Both the position numbers and the translations under genes were made by a program. A stretch of 64,000 nt of DNA from Granulosicoccus antarcticus IMCC3135 (lineage in GTDB: Bacteria > Pseudomonadota > Gammaproteobacteria > Granulosicoccales > Granulosicoccaceae), in NCBI RefSeq assembly GCF_002215215.1, contig NZ_CP018632.1:2538501-2602500 (forward strand). Reading direction: 5' to 3'. Shown in pieces: positions 1-9,071 of the stretch (its first letter is position 1; each line of letters opens with the position of its first letter). Below the pieces are notes generated by a model. That model did no database searches. It had not been told where the DNA came from and saw nothing but the letters and a program-made list of their open reading frames with translations.

Positions 1-5
1 TTGCA

Positions 6-695
6 ATGAAAAATCCGACGGTTCCTGATGCTGCGCTTTTCGATATGGACGGGCTTCTGATTGACACAGAAAGATTGTCTCTGGAGAGCTTTGCGCAAAC
101 CTGTACCGAATACTCACTGGGCGATCAAAGAGCTCTGTTTCTGTCTCTGGTCGGCAGTAATGAGGCATCTCTGATGTTGATTCTGCAGCGTGGTATTGGA
201 GACAGGGTTGATGTCAAAGGTTTTCGAGGTCATTGGGCAGAGCGTTATCATGTGCTCATTACTGAGGGCGAGCTTCTGTTGAAGCCAGGTGTGCCTGAGT
301 TGCTGGCATGGCTGGCCCTGAATCGCGTGAAACTGGCGGTGGCAACATCCAGTGCCACCTCGATTGCCACGATGAAGCTCACCCGGACGGGCATCATCCA
401 TTGGTTTCAGGAGATTGTCGGTGGAGATACGGTTCGAAACAGTAAGCCTGATCCCGAAATTTTCCTCAATGCGGCGGCAGTCGTGGGGGCGGACAAGACT
501 CGCACCATCGTATTCGAGGATTCAAGCAATGGCGTGAAGGCTGGCGTTGCTGCTGGCTTTGCGGTCTTTCAGGTGCCTGATCTGGTTGAACCGACAGCAG
601 AGCTGTTGTTGTTGCAACATCGCGTCTGCAAAAGTCTGCACGAGGTTCTGGATATTCTGAAAAGTGGCGAATTTCAGTTCAGTGGTCAGGTTTAG
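6..695 (+). CDS. HAD-superfamily phosphatase (beta-phosphoglucomutase/sugar-phosphatase-like)
   Basis: A 229-residue cytoplasmic haloacid-dehalogenase hydrolase, subfamily I with a helical cap. Motif I is DMDGLLIDTE near residue 13, with the nucleophilic Asp first. Motif II is the ATSS segment around residue 113. The conserved Lys is in SKPDPEIF, and motif III is VFEDSSNGVKA. Length and motifs fit the beta-phosphoglucomutase/2-deoxyglucose-6-phosphatase group, so a phosphorylated sugar or polyol is the likely substrate. It precedes a polyol ABC transporter operon on the same strand. HAD phosphatases occur beside smo/mtl operons in alphaproteobacteria, so a role in that pathway is plausible but inferred. 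The ATG lies six bases from the window edge, so its ribosome-binding site cannot be assessed. Confidence 0.8.
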   Translation: MKNPTVPDAALFDMDGLLIDTERLSLESFAQTCTEYSLGDQRALFLSLVGSNEASLMLILQRGIGDRVDVKGFRGHWAERYHVLITEGELLLKPGVPELLAWLALNRVKLAVATSSATSIATMKLTRTGIIHWFQEIVGGDTVRNSKPDPEIFLNAAAVVGADKTRTIVFEDSSNGVKAGVAAGFAVFQVPDLVEPTAELLLLQHRVCKSLHEVLDILKSGEFQFSGQV

Positions 696-1122
696 ATCCG
701 CTTGACTCGTGTCGTCCAGGCGAGCTGTCGAGGATTGATTCCGACCTATCCTGCAAAGAAGGGCGCATGAGTGAAGGTCACATCAGTTTGTGCAACATGA
801 TGCCGATACCGTCATCTGATTCATCACTCTAGTGTTCGTTATTCAGCTGGCACGATGTTTCTGTCAATCCGTGCCGCGTCCTTGATACAGATGTGGTCAT
901 TATGTATAAATGAGTAACAGGTATCATTCCATTGCAGTGATTATGTATTTACCTTCACAATTAAACCTAACTCGAACTGCGCGTATTTGTATGTGTTTTT
1001 TTAATAGTGCAAAAAAAACATAGAAACTAGTTACTTTTGTACTGTTCAAAGACTTGTGACGGACGTACATTGGTCCTGTTGCAAATACCGCAGCAATCTC
1101 ATGTAACTCCCGGAGGAGAACT
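696..1122 (+). promoter_or_regulatory. Intergenic/5' leader region of the polyol transport operon
   Basis: This 427-bp gap has no convincing gene. It carries a promoter-like pair at 882-910, an AT-rich imperfect inverted repeat at 990-1022 (T-run and A-run arms around an 8-nt centre), and a strong Shine-Dalgarno GGAGGAG just before the ATG at 1123. If the 882-910 promoter is used, the mRNA has an unusually long leader of about 205 nt. No operator was recognised. Confidence 0.4.
882..910 (+). promoter_or_regulatory. Sigma-70-like promoter upstream of the smoE-like gene
   Basis: TTGATA (882-887), a 17-bp spacer and TATAAA (905-910) closely match the -35/-10 consensus with ideal spacing. It points toward the transporter operon. 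Prediction from sequence only. Confidence 0.45.
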
Positions 1123-2439
1123 ATGCGAATGCAGAAAAACGTCATCGCTTTGACCGTAGCCGCCATGGCAGCAAGCGTCTCGTTGGCAGCTAGCGCAGAA
1201 ACACTGACCATCGCTACCGTTAACAACGGTGACATGGTCCGCATGCAAAAATTGTCAGGCGAATTCACCAAAGCCAACCCGGACATCGATCTGGAATGGG
1301 TAACACTGGAAGAAAACGCACTGCGTCAGAAGGTCACGACTGATATCGCTACTAAAGGCGGACAGTTCGACATCATGACTATCGGTACATACGAAGTGCC
1401 TATCTGGGCCAAGCAAGGCTGGTTGCTGGAACTTGACGGATTGCCTGATGACTATGACACCGACGACATCCTGCCAGGTATTCGTGGTGGTCTGTCAATG
1501 GATGACAAGCTGTTTGCAGCACCATTTTACGGCGAATCTTCCATGGTCATGTACCGCAAGGACCTGATGGAAAAGGCCGGCATGGAAATGCCTGAAGATC
1601 CTACCTGGGAATTCATTGGCAAAGCAGCTCGAGCCATGACAGACAAGGATGCTGGAACCTACGGTGTCTGCCTGCGTGGTAAAGCTGGTTGGGGTGAGAA
1701 CATGGCGTTTCTGACTGCAACAGCCAACTCTTTCGGTGCACGCTGGTTCGATATGGACTGGAAAGCTCAATTTGATACTCAGCAGTGGGCTGACACACTC
1801 AACTTCTACGTTGATCTGATGAACGATGCAGGCCCTCCAGGTGCTTCTTCCAACGGCTTCAACGAAAACCTCACATTGTTCCAGAACGGCCAGTGCGGTA
1901 TGTGGATCGATGCCACGGTAGCGGCTTCTTTCGTTACTAATCCTGATGATTCCAAAGTCGCTGATCAGGTAGGATTTGCATTGGCACCGGACAACGGTCT
2001 GGGCAAGCGCGGCAACTGGCTGTGGGCTTGGTCTCTGGCGATTCCTGCCGGTACAGAAAAAGCCGAATCTGCGAAGAAGTTCGTAGCATGGGCAACCAGC
2101 AAGCAGTACCTGGAACTGGTAGCGTCCAACGAAGGCTGGGCTAACGTACCACCGGGAACTCGTAAATCTCTGTACGAAAATCCTGAATATCAGAAAGTAC
2201 CTTTTGCCGCCATGACGCTGAAAAGCATTGAGGCAGCTGATCCAACTAACCCGACTGTTGATGAAGTGCCTTACGTTGGTGTGCAGTTCGTCGCTATCCC
2301 TGAATTCCAGGGTATTGCAACTTCAGTTGGACAACAGTTCGCAGCAGCTCTGGCCGGACAAGTTAGTGTCGAAGATGCACTGAAAAGCGCTCAAGCACTG
2401 ACAACACGCGCCATGTCCAAAGCCGGCTACCCTAAGTAA
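1123..2439 (+). CDS. smoE: Polyol (mannitol/sorbitol) ABC transporter substrate-binding protein
   Basis: A 438-residue periplasmic solute-binding protein of the extracellular family 1 (maltose/sorbitol) type. A Sec signal peptide spans about residues 1-25, with a hydrophobic core and an AxA-like end (ASAE). The mature start (LTIATVNNGDMVRMQKL) and the family-typical segment around GQFDIMTIGTYEVPIWAKQGWL resemble SmoE-type polyol binders. The ATG at 1123 has an excellent Shine-Dalgarno (GGAGGAG). It is first in the order binding protein, two permeases, ATPase, dehydrogenases, which matches the Rhodobacter smo operon. The presence of a mannitol dehydrogenase downstream makes mannitol the most likely substrate. 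Substrate assignment is inferred from context. Confidence 0.87.
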   Translation: MRMQKNVIALTVAAMAASVSLAASAETLTIATVNNGDMVRMQKLSGEFTKANPDIDLEWVTLEENALRQKVTTDIATKGGQFDIMTIGTYEVPIWAKQGWLLELDGLPDDYDTDDILPGIRGGLSMDDKLFAAPFYGESSMVMYRKDLMEKAGMEMPEDPTWEFIGKAARAMTDKDAGTYGVCLRGKAGWGENMAFLTATANSFGARWFDMDWKAQFDTQQWADTLNFYVDLMNDAGPPGASSNGFNENLTLFQNGQCGMWIDATVAASFVTNPDDSKVADQVGFALAPDNGLGKRGNWLWAWSLAIPAGTEKAESAKKFVAWATSKQYLELVASNEGWANVPPGTRKSLYENPEYQKVPFAAMTLKSIEAADPTNPTVDEVPYVGVQFVAIPEFQGIATSVGQQFAAALAGQVSVEDALKSAQALTTRAMSKAGYPK

Positions 2440-2691
2440 AAAGCTAGTACCCCTACAGTGCGCCGGTTACCACCGGTTGTATTGTGAGTGATGCGGATGA
2501 CACCCTAAAGGGGTGAGGGCAGGGATGCCCGTTTCGTCCTGTCGCGTTCCGTCAGAAGTGCATTAAGCAACGATAGATGCAGTTGTTACAGCATGATCGA
2601 GTTTCGAAAGCACAAGGAGCTTGATCGAATATATGTATGAGCATCCCCTAACAGGTTTGCTTCCTATTCGAACGGATTGACGGAGGAAATC
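2440..2691 (+). promoter_or_regulatory. Intercistronic region with two small stem-loops (smoE-smoF)
   Basis: A 252-bp gap between the binding protein and first permease genes. Two short inverted repeats are visible: CCGGT/ACCGG with a TACC loop (2463-2476), and CACCC/GGGTG with a TAAAG loop (2501-2515). Stem-loops here commonly stabilise the binding-protein mRNA, so that it is made in excess over the permeases. There is no T-run, so this is not a clear terminator. Confidence 0.35.
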
Positions 2692-3561
2692 ATGTCAACC
2701 ACTCACTCGCGCACCGCTGGGAAGGCGATGCTCTCGCCGGCGGTCATCCTGCTTTTTCTATGGATGATTGTGCCTCTGGCGATGACTTTGTACTTCTCGT
2801 TTCTTCATTACAACCTGTTGACCCCCGGGACCTCTTTCGCCGGGATCGCAAACTATCAATACTTCCTGACTGATCCGGCTTTTTTTGAAGCCCTGGGCAA
2901 TACGCTCGCCATTGTCGGAGGTGTACTTATCATCACCGTAGTTGGTGGAACGTTGCTGGCACTTCTATTGGACCAGCCCATGTTTGGCCAGGGTATTGTT
3001 CGCCTCTTGTTCATCGCGCCTTTCTTCGTCATGCCCACTGTTACGGCGCTGGTATGGAAGAACATGTTCATGAACCCCACCAATGGACTGTTTGCCTGGT
3101 TGGCGAATACTCTGGGTGCGACACCCATCGACTTTCTGGGACATCACCCGCTCGCCTCGATCATCATGATCGTGTCCTGGCAATGGCTGCCCTTTGCCAC
3201 ATTGATACTGCTGACTGCCATGCAGTCGCTGGACAGTGAGCAGATAGAAGCAGCCGAAATGGATGGTGCGAGTGCTGTATCGCGTTTCTTCCATATCATT
3301 GTGCCGCATCTGGCACGTGCCGGAACGGTTGTCATCCTGATTCAGACAATCTTCCTGCTATCGATCTTTGCTGAGATTCTTGTGACCACCAATGGTGGAC
3401 CAGGCTATGCCTCAACGAATATCCCCTACCTTGTCTACATGCAATCGCTGCTGCAGTTCGATGTGGGTGGTGGTTCAGCAGGCGGTATTGTCGCTGTCGT
3501 TCTCGCCAACATCGTTGCCATCTTCCTGATGCGCATGGTCGGCAAGAACCTGGACCTATAG
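2692..3561 (+). CDS. smoF: Polyol ABC transporter permease (SmoF-like)
   Basis: Inner-membrane permease of the MalF/binding-protein-dependent type, 289 residues, with about six hydrophobic segments starting near AMLSPAVILLFLWMIVPLAMT. The EAA loop that contacts the ATPase is recognisable as EAAEMDGASAVSRFFHIIVPHL. The ATG at 2692 was chosen because GGAGGAAA lies just upstream. An in-frame TTG at 2677 lies before that ribosome-binding site and is unlikely. It is followed 12 bp later by the second permease. Together with SmoG it forms the membrane channel of the importer. Confidence 0.86.
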   Translation: MSTTHSRTAGKAMLSPAVILLFLWMIVPLAMTLYFSFLHYNLLTPGTSFAGIANYQYFLTDPAFFEALGNTLAIVGGVLIITVVGGTLLALLLDQPMFGQGIVRLLFIAPFFVMPTVTALVWKNMFMNPTNGLFAWLANTLGATPIDFLGHHPLASIIMIVSWQWLPFATLILLTAMQSLDSEQIEAAEMDGASAVSRFFHIIVPHLARAGTVVILIQTIFLLSIFAEILVTTNGGPGYASTNIPYLVYMQSLLQFDVGGGSAGGIVAVVLANIVAIFLMRMVGKNLDL

Positions 3562-3573
3562 GAGAATACAGTC

Positions 3574-4404
3574 ATGGCAAGACAAGTCACACTCAATAGA
3601 CGTTTGATTAATACGGGCGTAGCCTGGGCATTCGGGATACTGATATTTTTCCCGATTTTCTGGACTATCCTGACGAGCTTCAAAACCGAAGCAGAGGCGA
3701 TATCGCTGTCGCCATCGCTGTTCGATTTTGATTGGACGCTGGAGAACTATCAGGAAGTCAACAGTCGTTCCAACTACCCGCGCTACTTCATGAACTCGGT
3801 CATCATTGCTGTCGGCTCAACGCTGCTGGGTCTGATCATCGCAGTACCTGCGGCCTGGTCGATGGCCTTTGTGCCATCCAAGAAGACACGCGGCATTCTT
3901 TTGTGGATGTTATCGACCAAGATGTTGCCACCGGTCGGTGTTCTGATTCCTATCTACCTCATCTTCAGGGATTGGGGCATGCTGGATTCACGAACAGGTC
4001 TGGTTATCGTTTTGACGATGGTGAATCTACCTATCATTGTCTGGATGCTGTTTACCTACTTTCGTGAAATACCGGGTGAAATCCTTGAGGCGGCTCGCAT
4101 GGATGGTGCCGGTCTGAAGTCCGAAATATTGTATGTGCTGACTCCCATGGCACTTCCAGGGATTGCATCAACACTGTTGTTGAACGTGATACTGGCCTGG
4201 AACGAAGCGTTCTGGACCTTGGTATTGACGACAACAAAAGCAGCACCGTTGACGCAGTTCATTGCCAGCTATTCCAGTCCGGAAGGTCTCTTCTACGCAA
4301 AGTTGTCGGCGGCCTCCACCATGGCAATAGCGCCAGTGCTCATCCTTGGCTGGTTCAGCCAGAAACAATTGGTCCGCGGCCTGACATTCGGCGCGGTTAA
4401 GTAG
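3574..4404 (+). CDS. smoG: Polyol ABC transporter permease (SmoG-like)
   Basis: A 276-residue MalG-type inner-membrane permease with six predicted transmembrane segments, beginning near GVAWAFGILIFFPIFWTIL. The EAA motif reads EAARMDGAGLKSEILYVLTPMALPG. A good Shine-Dalgarno (AGGAGA) precedes the ATG. It partners the preceding permease, and a hairpin immediately follows the stop codon. Confidence 0.86.
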   Translation: MARQVTLNRRLINTGVAWAFGILIFFPIFWTILTSFKTEAEAISLSPSLFDFDWTLENYQEVNSRSNYPRYFMNSVIIAVGSTLLGLIIAVPAAWSMAFVPSKKTRGILLWMLSTKMLPPVGVLIPIYLIFRDWGMLDSRTGLVIVLTMVNLPIIVWMLFTYFREIPGEILEAARMDGAGLKSEILYVLTPMALPGIASTLLLNVILAWNEAFWTLVLTTTKAAPLTQFIASYSSPEGLFYAKLSAASTMAIAPVLILGWFSQKQLVRGLTFGAVK

Positions 4405-4425
4405 TTCTTTGCCGGCGGCAAGGAA
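4405..4425 (+). other. Intercistronic hairpin after smoG
   Basis: TTCTTTGCC (4405-4413) pairs with GGCAAGGAA (4417-4425) around a 3-nt loop. This is a 9-bp stem with one G-U pair, starting directly after the smoG stop codon. There is no following T-run, so it may modulate mRNA processing rather than terminate transcription. Confidence 0.4.
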
Positions 4426-4452
4426 CGAATCGGATAATTCGAGGAAAATTTC

Positions 4453-5454
4453 ATGGGAAGCATTACACTCAAGCAGGTTGTCAAACGTTTTGACGAGACA
4501 GTCGTCATTCCTCCGTTGGACCTGACAATCGAAGATGGTGAGTTCGTGGTATTCGTCGGCCCATCTGGCTGCGGAAAATCCACACTGTTACGCCTCATTG
4601 CAGGTCTGGAAGATGTCACAGAAGGCGTCATCGAAATTGACGGTGTCAATGCGACAGATCTGCCACCTGCAAAGCGTGGTCTGGCGATGGTCTTTCAGTC
4701 TTACGCACTGTATCCGCATATGTCGGTGCGCAAGAACATCGCCTTTCCATTGAAGATGGCAGGGATGGATCAGGCCGCAATCGATGCCAAGGTCAACTAC
4801 GCAGCATCAACGCTCAACCTGGCTGATTACATAGACAGACGGCCCGGGCAGTTGTCGGGTGGTCAGCGTCAACGTGTCGCCATCGGTCGAGCCATCGTAC
4901 GGGAGCCCTCAGCGTTTCTGTTTGATGAACCTTTGTCGAATCTGGATGCAGCTCTGCGCGGCAATATGCGCCTGGAGATAACCGAGTTGCATCAGACGCT
5001 GGCTACCACCATGGTCTACGTTACACACGATCAGGTTGAAGCCATGACCATGGCCGATAAGATTGTTGTGCTGCGAGCCGGTTACATCGAGCAAGTTGGA
5101 TCGCCACTGGATCTGTACCGTGAGCCTGCGAATGTCTTTGTTGCCGGTTTTATCGGTAGCCCTGCCATGAACCTCATCACAGGGAAGAATGCAGAAGATC
5201 ATGGCGCGACGACGATCGGAGTTCGCCCCGAGCATTTTTCACTGTCCCACGAAAGCGGTCAGTGGAGTGGTGTCGTTGGTGTCTCCGAGCATCTGGGGTC
5301 TGATACATTTTTACGTGTGAACGTGGAAGGTATTGGCTACCTGACTGCCCGGGCGGATGGTGAATTTCCAGCCCGTCATGGAGACACGGTCTATCTGACA
5401 CCGGATCCTGAGCGTATACATCGCTTTGATGAGGCAGGTCTTCGTATCCGTTGA
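4453..5454 (+). CDS. smoK: Polyol ABC transporter ATP-binding protein (SmoK/MalK family)
   Basis: A 333-residue cytoplasmic ATPase of the MalK/UgpC group. Walker A is GPSGCGKST (about residues 36-44), the Q-loop is VFQSYALYP, the signature is [14 protein letters not shown], Walker B is FLFDEPLSN, and the switch His is in [16 protein letters not shown]-terminal TOBE/OB regulatory domain follows (VRPEHFSL ... [12 protein letters not shown]). It completes the four-component importer and could energise related carbohydrate uptake. Confidence 0.9.
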   Translation: MGSITLKQVVKRFDETVVIPPLDLTIEDGEFVVFVGPSGCGKSTLLRLIAGLEDVTEGVIEIDGVNATDLPPAKRGLAMVFQSYALYPHMSVRKNIAFPLKMAGMDQAAIDAKVNYAASTLNLADYIDRRPGQLSGGQRQRVAIGRAIVREPSAFLFDEPLSNLDAALRGNMRLEITELHQTLATTMVYVTHDQVEAMTMADKIVVLRAGYIEQVGSPLDLYREPANVFVAGFIGSPAMNLITGKNAEDHGATTIGVRPEHFSLSHESGQWSGVVGVSEHLGSDTFLRVNVEGIGYLTARADGEFPARHGDTVYLTPDPERIHRFDEAGLRIR

Positions 5455-5496
5455 GGATGTAGCAGGCAGCGTGGAGCAGCGCGCGAAGTAGATCGA

Positions 5497-5896
5497 TTGC
5501 AGGGAAGGTTGCAATGATTACGGGTGCTGCTCGAGAGGTGTAGGTCTGGCGTTTGCCGAGGCCTATGCCCGATAAGGATTCGGGGTTGTAATCGCAGGTA
5601 TCAATGAGAAGGCGGCTAATCAGGGCTGCCTTGTCCAACGCTGATCAGACTGATTTTTTGTGACACGAGATGTCGCAGATCAGGTCTGCATCGAAGCTGC
5701 AGTTGAGGCTCGGCATAGCCGTATCGATATCCTGCAACTTGGTGAAAAAAAACGCCAGGCCGGGGCTTCTGTGCCCATTGGCCGAATGGCTACAGCGTCC
5801 GACCTGGTCGGCATGGCTGTTTTTCTGGCATCTAGGGATGCCGACTACATCGTCGCACAGACATATAACGTCGACGGTGGAAACTGGATGAGCTGA
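5497..5896 (+). pseudogene. smoS: Decayed SDR sorbitol/polyol dehydrogenase (smoS remnant)
   Basis: Two pieces of a short-chain dehydrogenase survive. The first piece (about 5500-5540) reads IAGKVAMITGAAR, the Rossmann TGxxxGxG start. A frameshift follows, and VGLAFAEAYAR continues in another frame. A further shift gives VVIAGINEKAANQ. The middle of the gene (substrate/catalytic SYK region) is missing. The C-terminus is intact in one frame (to 5896): GEKKRQAG, VPIGRM, ADYIVAQTYNVDGGNWMS, the signature end of SmoS-type sorbitol dehydrogenases. A normal SmoS is about 257 residues (roughly 770 bp); only about 400 bp remain. The position between smoK and the mannitol dehydrogenase is exactly where smoS sits in Rhodobacter. 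The tail frame could still be translated, but it lacks an active site. Confidence 0.75.
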
Positions 5897-5900
5897 CAAA

Positions 5901-7406
5901 GTGATTGACACAGATAATAGAACAGAGCAGAGCGTGAAGCTGTCACTGGACACACTGTCGCAAATACCTGCAGATGTCAGCAGACCTCTGTATGAACGCT
6001 CGTCACTGAGCAAAGGTATTCTGCATTTTGGACCCGGAAACTTCCATCGCTCACACCAGGGCGTCTATCTGGACCGACTGCTGAATCTGGGCCTGGATCT
6101 TGATTGGGCGATCGTAGGAGCCAGTGTCATGCCTGGGGATGCGCGCTTGCGCGACGTCATGATGCAGCAGGATCTGCTGTCAACGGTTGTCACGCAGTCA
6201 GCAACAACCAGTGAGGCTCATATTTCCGGCTCCATGATCGATTATCTGCCTGTGGGTGATACGCAGGCAATTCTTGACACCTTGGCGGATCCTGCTATTC
6301 GCATTGTTTCATTGACCGTGACGGAAGGTGGTTACTTTGTAGATGCGGCCACCGGCAAGTTTGACAGTGGTCATGTGGCCATTGTTGCTGATGCGGCTAA
6401 TATCAGTGCACCCAAAACGGTTTTCGGATGTATCGTTCAAGGCCTTGCGGGCCGACGCGATAGAGGCGAGGCGCCGTTTACGGTCATGTCCTGCGACAAC
6501 TTGCCGCACAATGGTCATGCCGCCCGAGCCGCTGTTGTTGGTCTGGCAAAACTGGTTGATGAGTCTCTGGCCGAATGGATCGATACCAATAGCCGGTTCC
6601 CCAATGGCATGGTAGATCGCATTACACCAGCAACAGGGGATTTCGAGCGTAGTCGTGTGCGATCACTGTTCGGTGTTGCCGATGACAGTCCCGTATTCTG
6701 CGAGGACTATATTCAGTGGGTACTGGAGGATGATTTCGTAGCGGGGCGTCCGGCTCTGGAACGTGCCGGTGTGCAGATCGTGCCTGATGTGGCACCTTAC
6801 GAGGCCATGAAAATTCGTATCCTCAATGGTGGGCACGCTGTGCTTGCCTATCCTGCGGGATTGTTGGGTATCGAATATGCTCATGAGGCCATGCAGAATG
6901 AACTGATCAAAGGTTTTCTCGAGAAGGTACAGCTGACAGAAATAGTGTCTGTGGTACCTCCGGTACCGGGTGTTGATCTGGGTGAGTACCGCGCAAGTGT
7001 TATTGAGCGTTTTGCCAACCCTGCGATCGGCGATACGATCACTCGTTTGTGTCTTGATGGGTCCAACCGACAACCGAAGTTTATCGTGCCCACCCTGGCT
7101 GACCAGCTTGCTGCTGGTGCCAGTATCGATGGCCTTGCCTTGTCGTCAGCGTTCTGGTGTCGGTATTGCGAAGGCGTTACCGAAGCCGGGGAAACGATCG
7201 CGCCTAATGATCCTTCATGGGACCTGTTGCAAGCGACGGCCAAGGCATCCGTGGAGGATCCAGTGGCATGGTTGAAGATGCGCGATGTCTACGGAGATCT
7301 GGGCAATGATGCGCGTTTTCAGGAAAGCTTCACACGCGCGCTGACCGGTATCCGACGCGATGGCGTGGTGGGCATGTTGACCCGTTATATCAAGGGTGCG
7401 GAGTGA
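5901..7406 (+). CDS. mtlK: Mannitol 2-dehydrogenase (polyol-specific long-chain dehydrogenase)
   Basis: Cytoplasmic NAD-dependent oxidoreductase of 501 residues, within the usual range for the mannitol dehydrogenase/fructuronate reductase family. The N-terminal domain begins with HFGPGNFHRSHQGVYLDRLL (FGxGxFxRxHQ signature), followed by MSCDNLPHNG. The C-terminal domain contains the catalytic-region segment KIRILNGGHAVLAYPAGLLG (Lys...NxxH). It oxidises D-mannitol (possibly D-arabinitol) to the ketose. It starts with GTG 4 bp after the smoS remnant and is the only intact dehydrogenase in the operon. A second in-frame GTG 11 codons on is an alternative start. Confidence 0.88.
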   Translation: MIDTDNRTEQSVKLSLDTLSQIPADVSRPLYERSSLSKGILHFGPGNFHRSHQGVYLDRLLNLGLDLDWAIVGASVMPGDARLRDVMMQQDLLSTVVTQSATTSEAHISGSMIDYLPVGDTQAILDTLADPAIRIVSLTVTEGGYFVDAATGKFDSGHVAIVADAANISAPKTVFGCIVQGLAGRRDRGEAPFTVMSCDNLPHNGHAARAAVVGLAKLVDESLAEWIDTNSRFPNGMVDRITPATGDFERSRVRSLFGVADDSPVFCEDYIQWVLEDDFVAGRPALERAGVQIVPDVAPYEAMKIRILNGGHAVLAYPAGLLGIEYAHEAMQNELIKGFLEKVQLTEIVSVVPPVPGVDLGEYRASVIERFANPAIGDTITRLCLDGSNRQPKFIVPTLADQLAAGASIDGLALSSAFWCRYCEGVTEAGETIAPNDPSWDLLQATAKASVEDPVAWLKMRDVYGDLGNDARFQESFTRALTGIRRDGVVGMLTRYIKGAE

Positions 7407-7435
7407 ATACTCATGAGGCTACCGGGTAGCATTTA

Positions 7436-8341
7436 ATGTCGTTAGCAGTACGAAGCGGAACCTCGACGACCCCCGAATTCGAGTTGACTGATGGCACCGA
7501 TCGTTCGGTTCATTATCTCGAGCATGGTTTCCCGTGTCCTCTGGTGCGCTGGCATTATCATGATGATTATGAATTGCATCTGATTGTTGCCAGCACCGGT
7601 AAGGTTTTCATTGGGGACCATGTCGGTCGTTTTGGGCCTGGTCATCTGGTGCTGACCGGGCCTCGTCTTCCGCACAACTGGATCAGTCAGACCGAGGAGG
7701 TCGTCGAGCTGCGTGATCTGGTGGTGCAGTTCCGCATGAATCTGGTCTCCAGCATGGCAAAATATGCACCTGAACTGAGTGCCATATTGCCATTGCTGGA
7801 GCGGGCTCGGCACGGCATTGAATTCATGTCATTCGGAACCGAGCACGCGGAGCAGGCGCTGCGTGGAATACGTGATTCGTCGGGTGCTCTGCGCATCAGT
7901 CGTTTGCTGGAATTACTGCATGCTCTGGCAGCTGAGCAGGAATATGTACTGCTGTCCACTCTGGCCATTCGATCGCGCGCCGACCAGGCCTCGCAGGACA
8001 AGATTCAAAAGGTAACGCAGTACATCAGCGAGAACTTCTCCAATGAAATCACGTTGAATGACATGTCCACTCTGGTGGGAATGAACGACAGCGCATTCTC
8101 GCGTTTCTTTGCGAAGGCTACCGGCAACAGTTTTATCCGATTCGTCAATCGGGTTCGTATCAGCAAGGCCTGTGAGTTGTTGTCAGAAACAAAAATGCCC
8201 ATTACCAATATCTGTTACGAAACCGGCTTCAATAATGTCGCTAATTTCAATCGTCGTTTTCGCGAACTCAAGGACATTACGCCACGCGAGTATCGTCAAC
8301 AATCGCGGTTGAGGCACGGTGCACGTACTTTGGGTGACTGA
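7436..8341 (+). CDS. AraC-family transcriptional regulator
   Basis: A 301-residue regulator with an N-terminal cupin sensor (HYHDDYELHLIV, GPGHLVLTGPRLPHNW) and a C-terminal double helix-turn-helix. The second HTH ends with the family hallmark around CYETGFNNVANFNRRFRELKDITPREYRQ. It lies 29 bp after the mannitol dehydrogenase in the same direction, so it probably belongs to the operon and controls it in response to polyol. The ligand is not determinable from sequence. Confidence 0.88.
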   Translation: MSLAVRSGTSTTPEFELTDGTDRSVHYLEHGFPCPLVRWHYHDDYELHLIVASTGKVFIGDHVGRFGPGHLVLTGPRLPHNWISQTEEVVELRDLVVQFRMNLVSSMAKYAPELSAILPLLERARHGIEFMSFGTEHAEQALRGIRDSSGALRISRLLELLHALAAEQEYVLLSTLAIRSRADQASQDKIQKVTQYISENFSNEITLNDMSTLVGMNDSAFSRFFAKATGNSFIRFVNRVRISKACELLSETKMPITNICYETGFNNVANFNRRFRELKDITPREYRQQSRLRHGARTLGD

Positions 8342-8360
8342 ACCTCAGAAGCAGTGCTGA

Positions 8361-9071
8361 TTACCTGCGGCGCTGAGCTTGGCCGATGTTCAGGGCGTTG
8401 GCTGGAATGGGGAGCACGCAATCCTCGCCAACCATATACAGCTGATCTTTCTTGCTGTCAGGCACTATGTTCATGCCTCCGGTGAAAGCTCCATAAGCAG
8501 GTAGTACCGCGTATTGCTCGCGAAACCAGAATACGGGTGCTCTTACACTGCCATGGCCGGTCGCCATCAAACGCCATGTTGGGTGCAGGTGGCCTGAGAG
8601 CACATATCCATCGACATTGTTCTGGGGTTCGTGCTGCAATATGAACGGGCCGTATTGCAAGGGGTTCTGGTGCCATACGATGCGTTTGTCAATCATCGAC
8701 TGACCCGGCGCTTTGTCGTGATTGCCGGTCATGATGTGCATGTCCAGCTGGGGCCGCTTTAGCAGCAGCTCACTCAGCGTAGTGAGCCAGCTTTCGTCTG
8801 ACAATGGCGTGGTATGCATGAAATCTCCCAGCACCATCAGTGTGCTGGCCTGAACAGCATCACACAGCGTGAACAGACGATATAGTCCCTCATCGCTGAT
8901 TCCACCGGGTATTGCGATACCCGAGCGTGCAAAGGCGTGTTCCTTTCCTGCATGTACATCGGCGACAAACAGAGTGCTACGTGCTGGCCAGTACATGACG
9001 CGTTGTGGGTGTAGCCACAGTTCTTCGCCAACACAATTGATCTTCAACGATTTGCTTTCAAAGTCGTTCAT
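8361..9071 (-). CDS. pdeM: Ligase-associated metallophosphoesterase/endonuclease (PdeM family)
   Basis: A 236-residue calcineurin-like metallophosphoesterase. Metal-binding motifs are FVADVHAGKEHAF (DxH), LGDFMHT (GD) and MTGNHDKAPG (GNHD), with a later SGHLHPTW (GHxH). The family is called PdeM or 'ligase-associated DNA damage response endonuclease'. It is the last gene of a four-gene operon, and its ATG overlaps the helicase stop by 4 nt, which suggests translational coupling. A role in trimming DNA ends with the ligase and helicase is family-based inference. Confidence 0.85.
   Translation of the reverse strand: MNDFESKSLKINCVGEELWLHPQRVMYWPARSTLFVADVHAGKEHAFARSGIAIPGGISDEGLYRLFTLCDAVQASTLMVLGDFMHTTPLSDESWLTTLSELLLKRPQLDMHIMTGNHDKAPGQSMIDKRIVWHQNPLQYGPFILQHEPQNNVDGYVLSGHLHPTWRLMATGHGSVRAPVFWFREQYAVLPAYGAFTGGMNIVPDSKKDQLYMVGEDCVLPIPANALNIGQAQRRR

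Noticed and set aside
990-1022. T-run/A-run inverted repeat as a terminator
   Set aside because: The stem is nearly all A-T pairs and lies between a promoter and its gene; kept only as leader structure.
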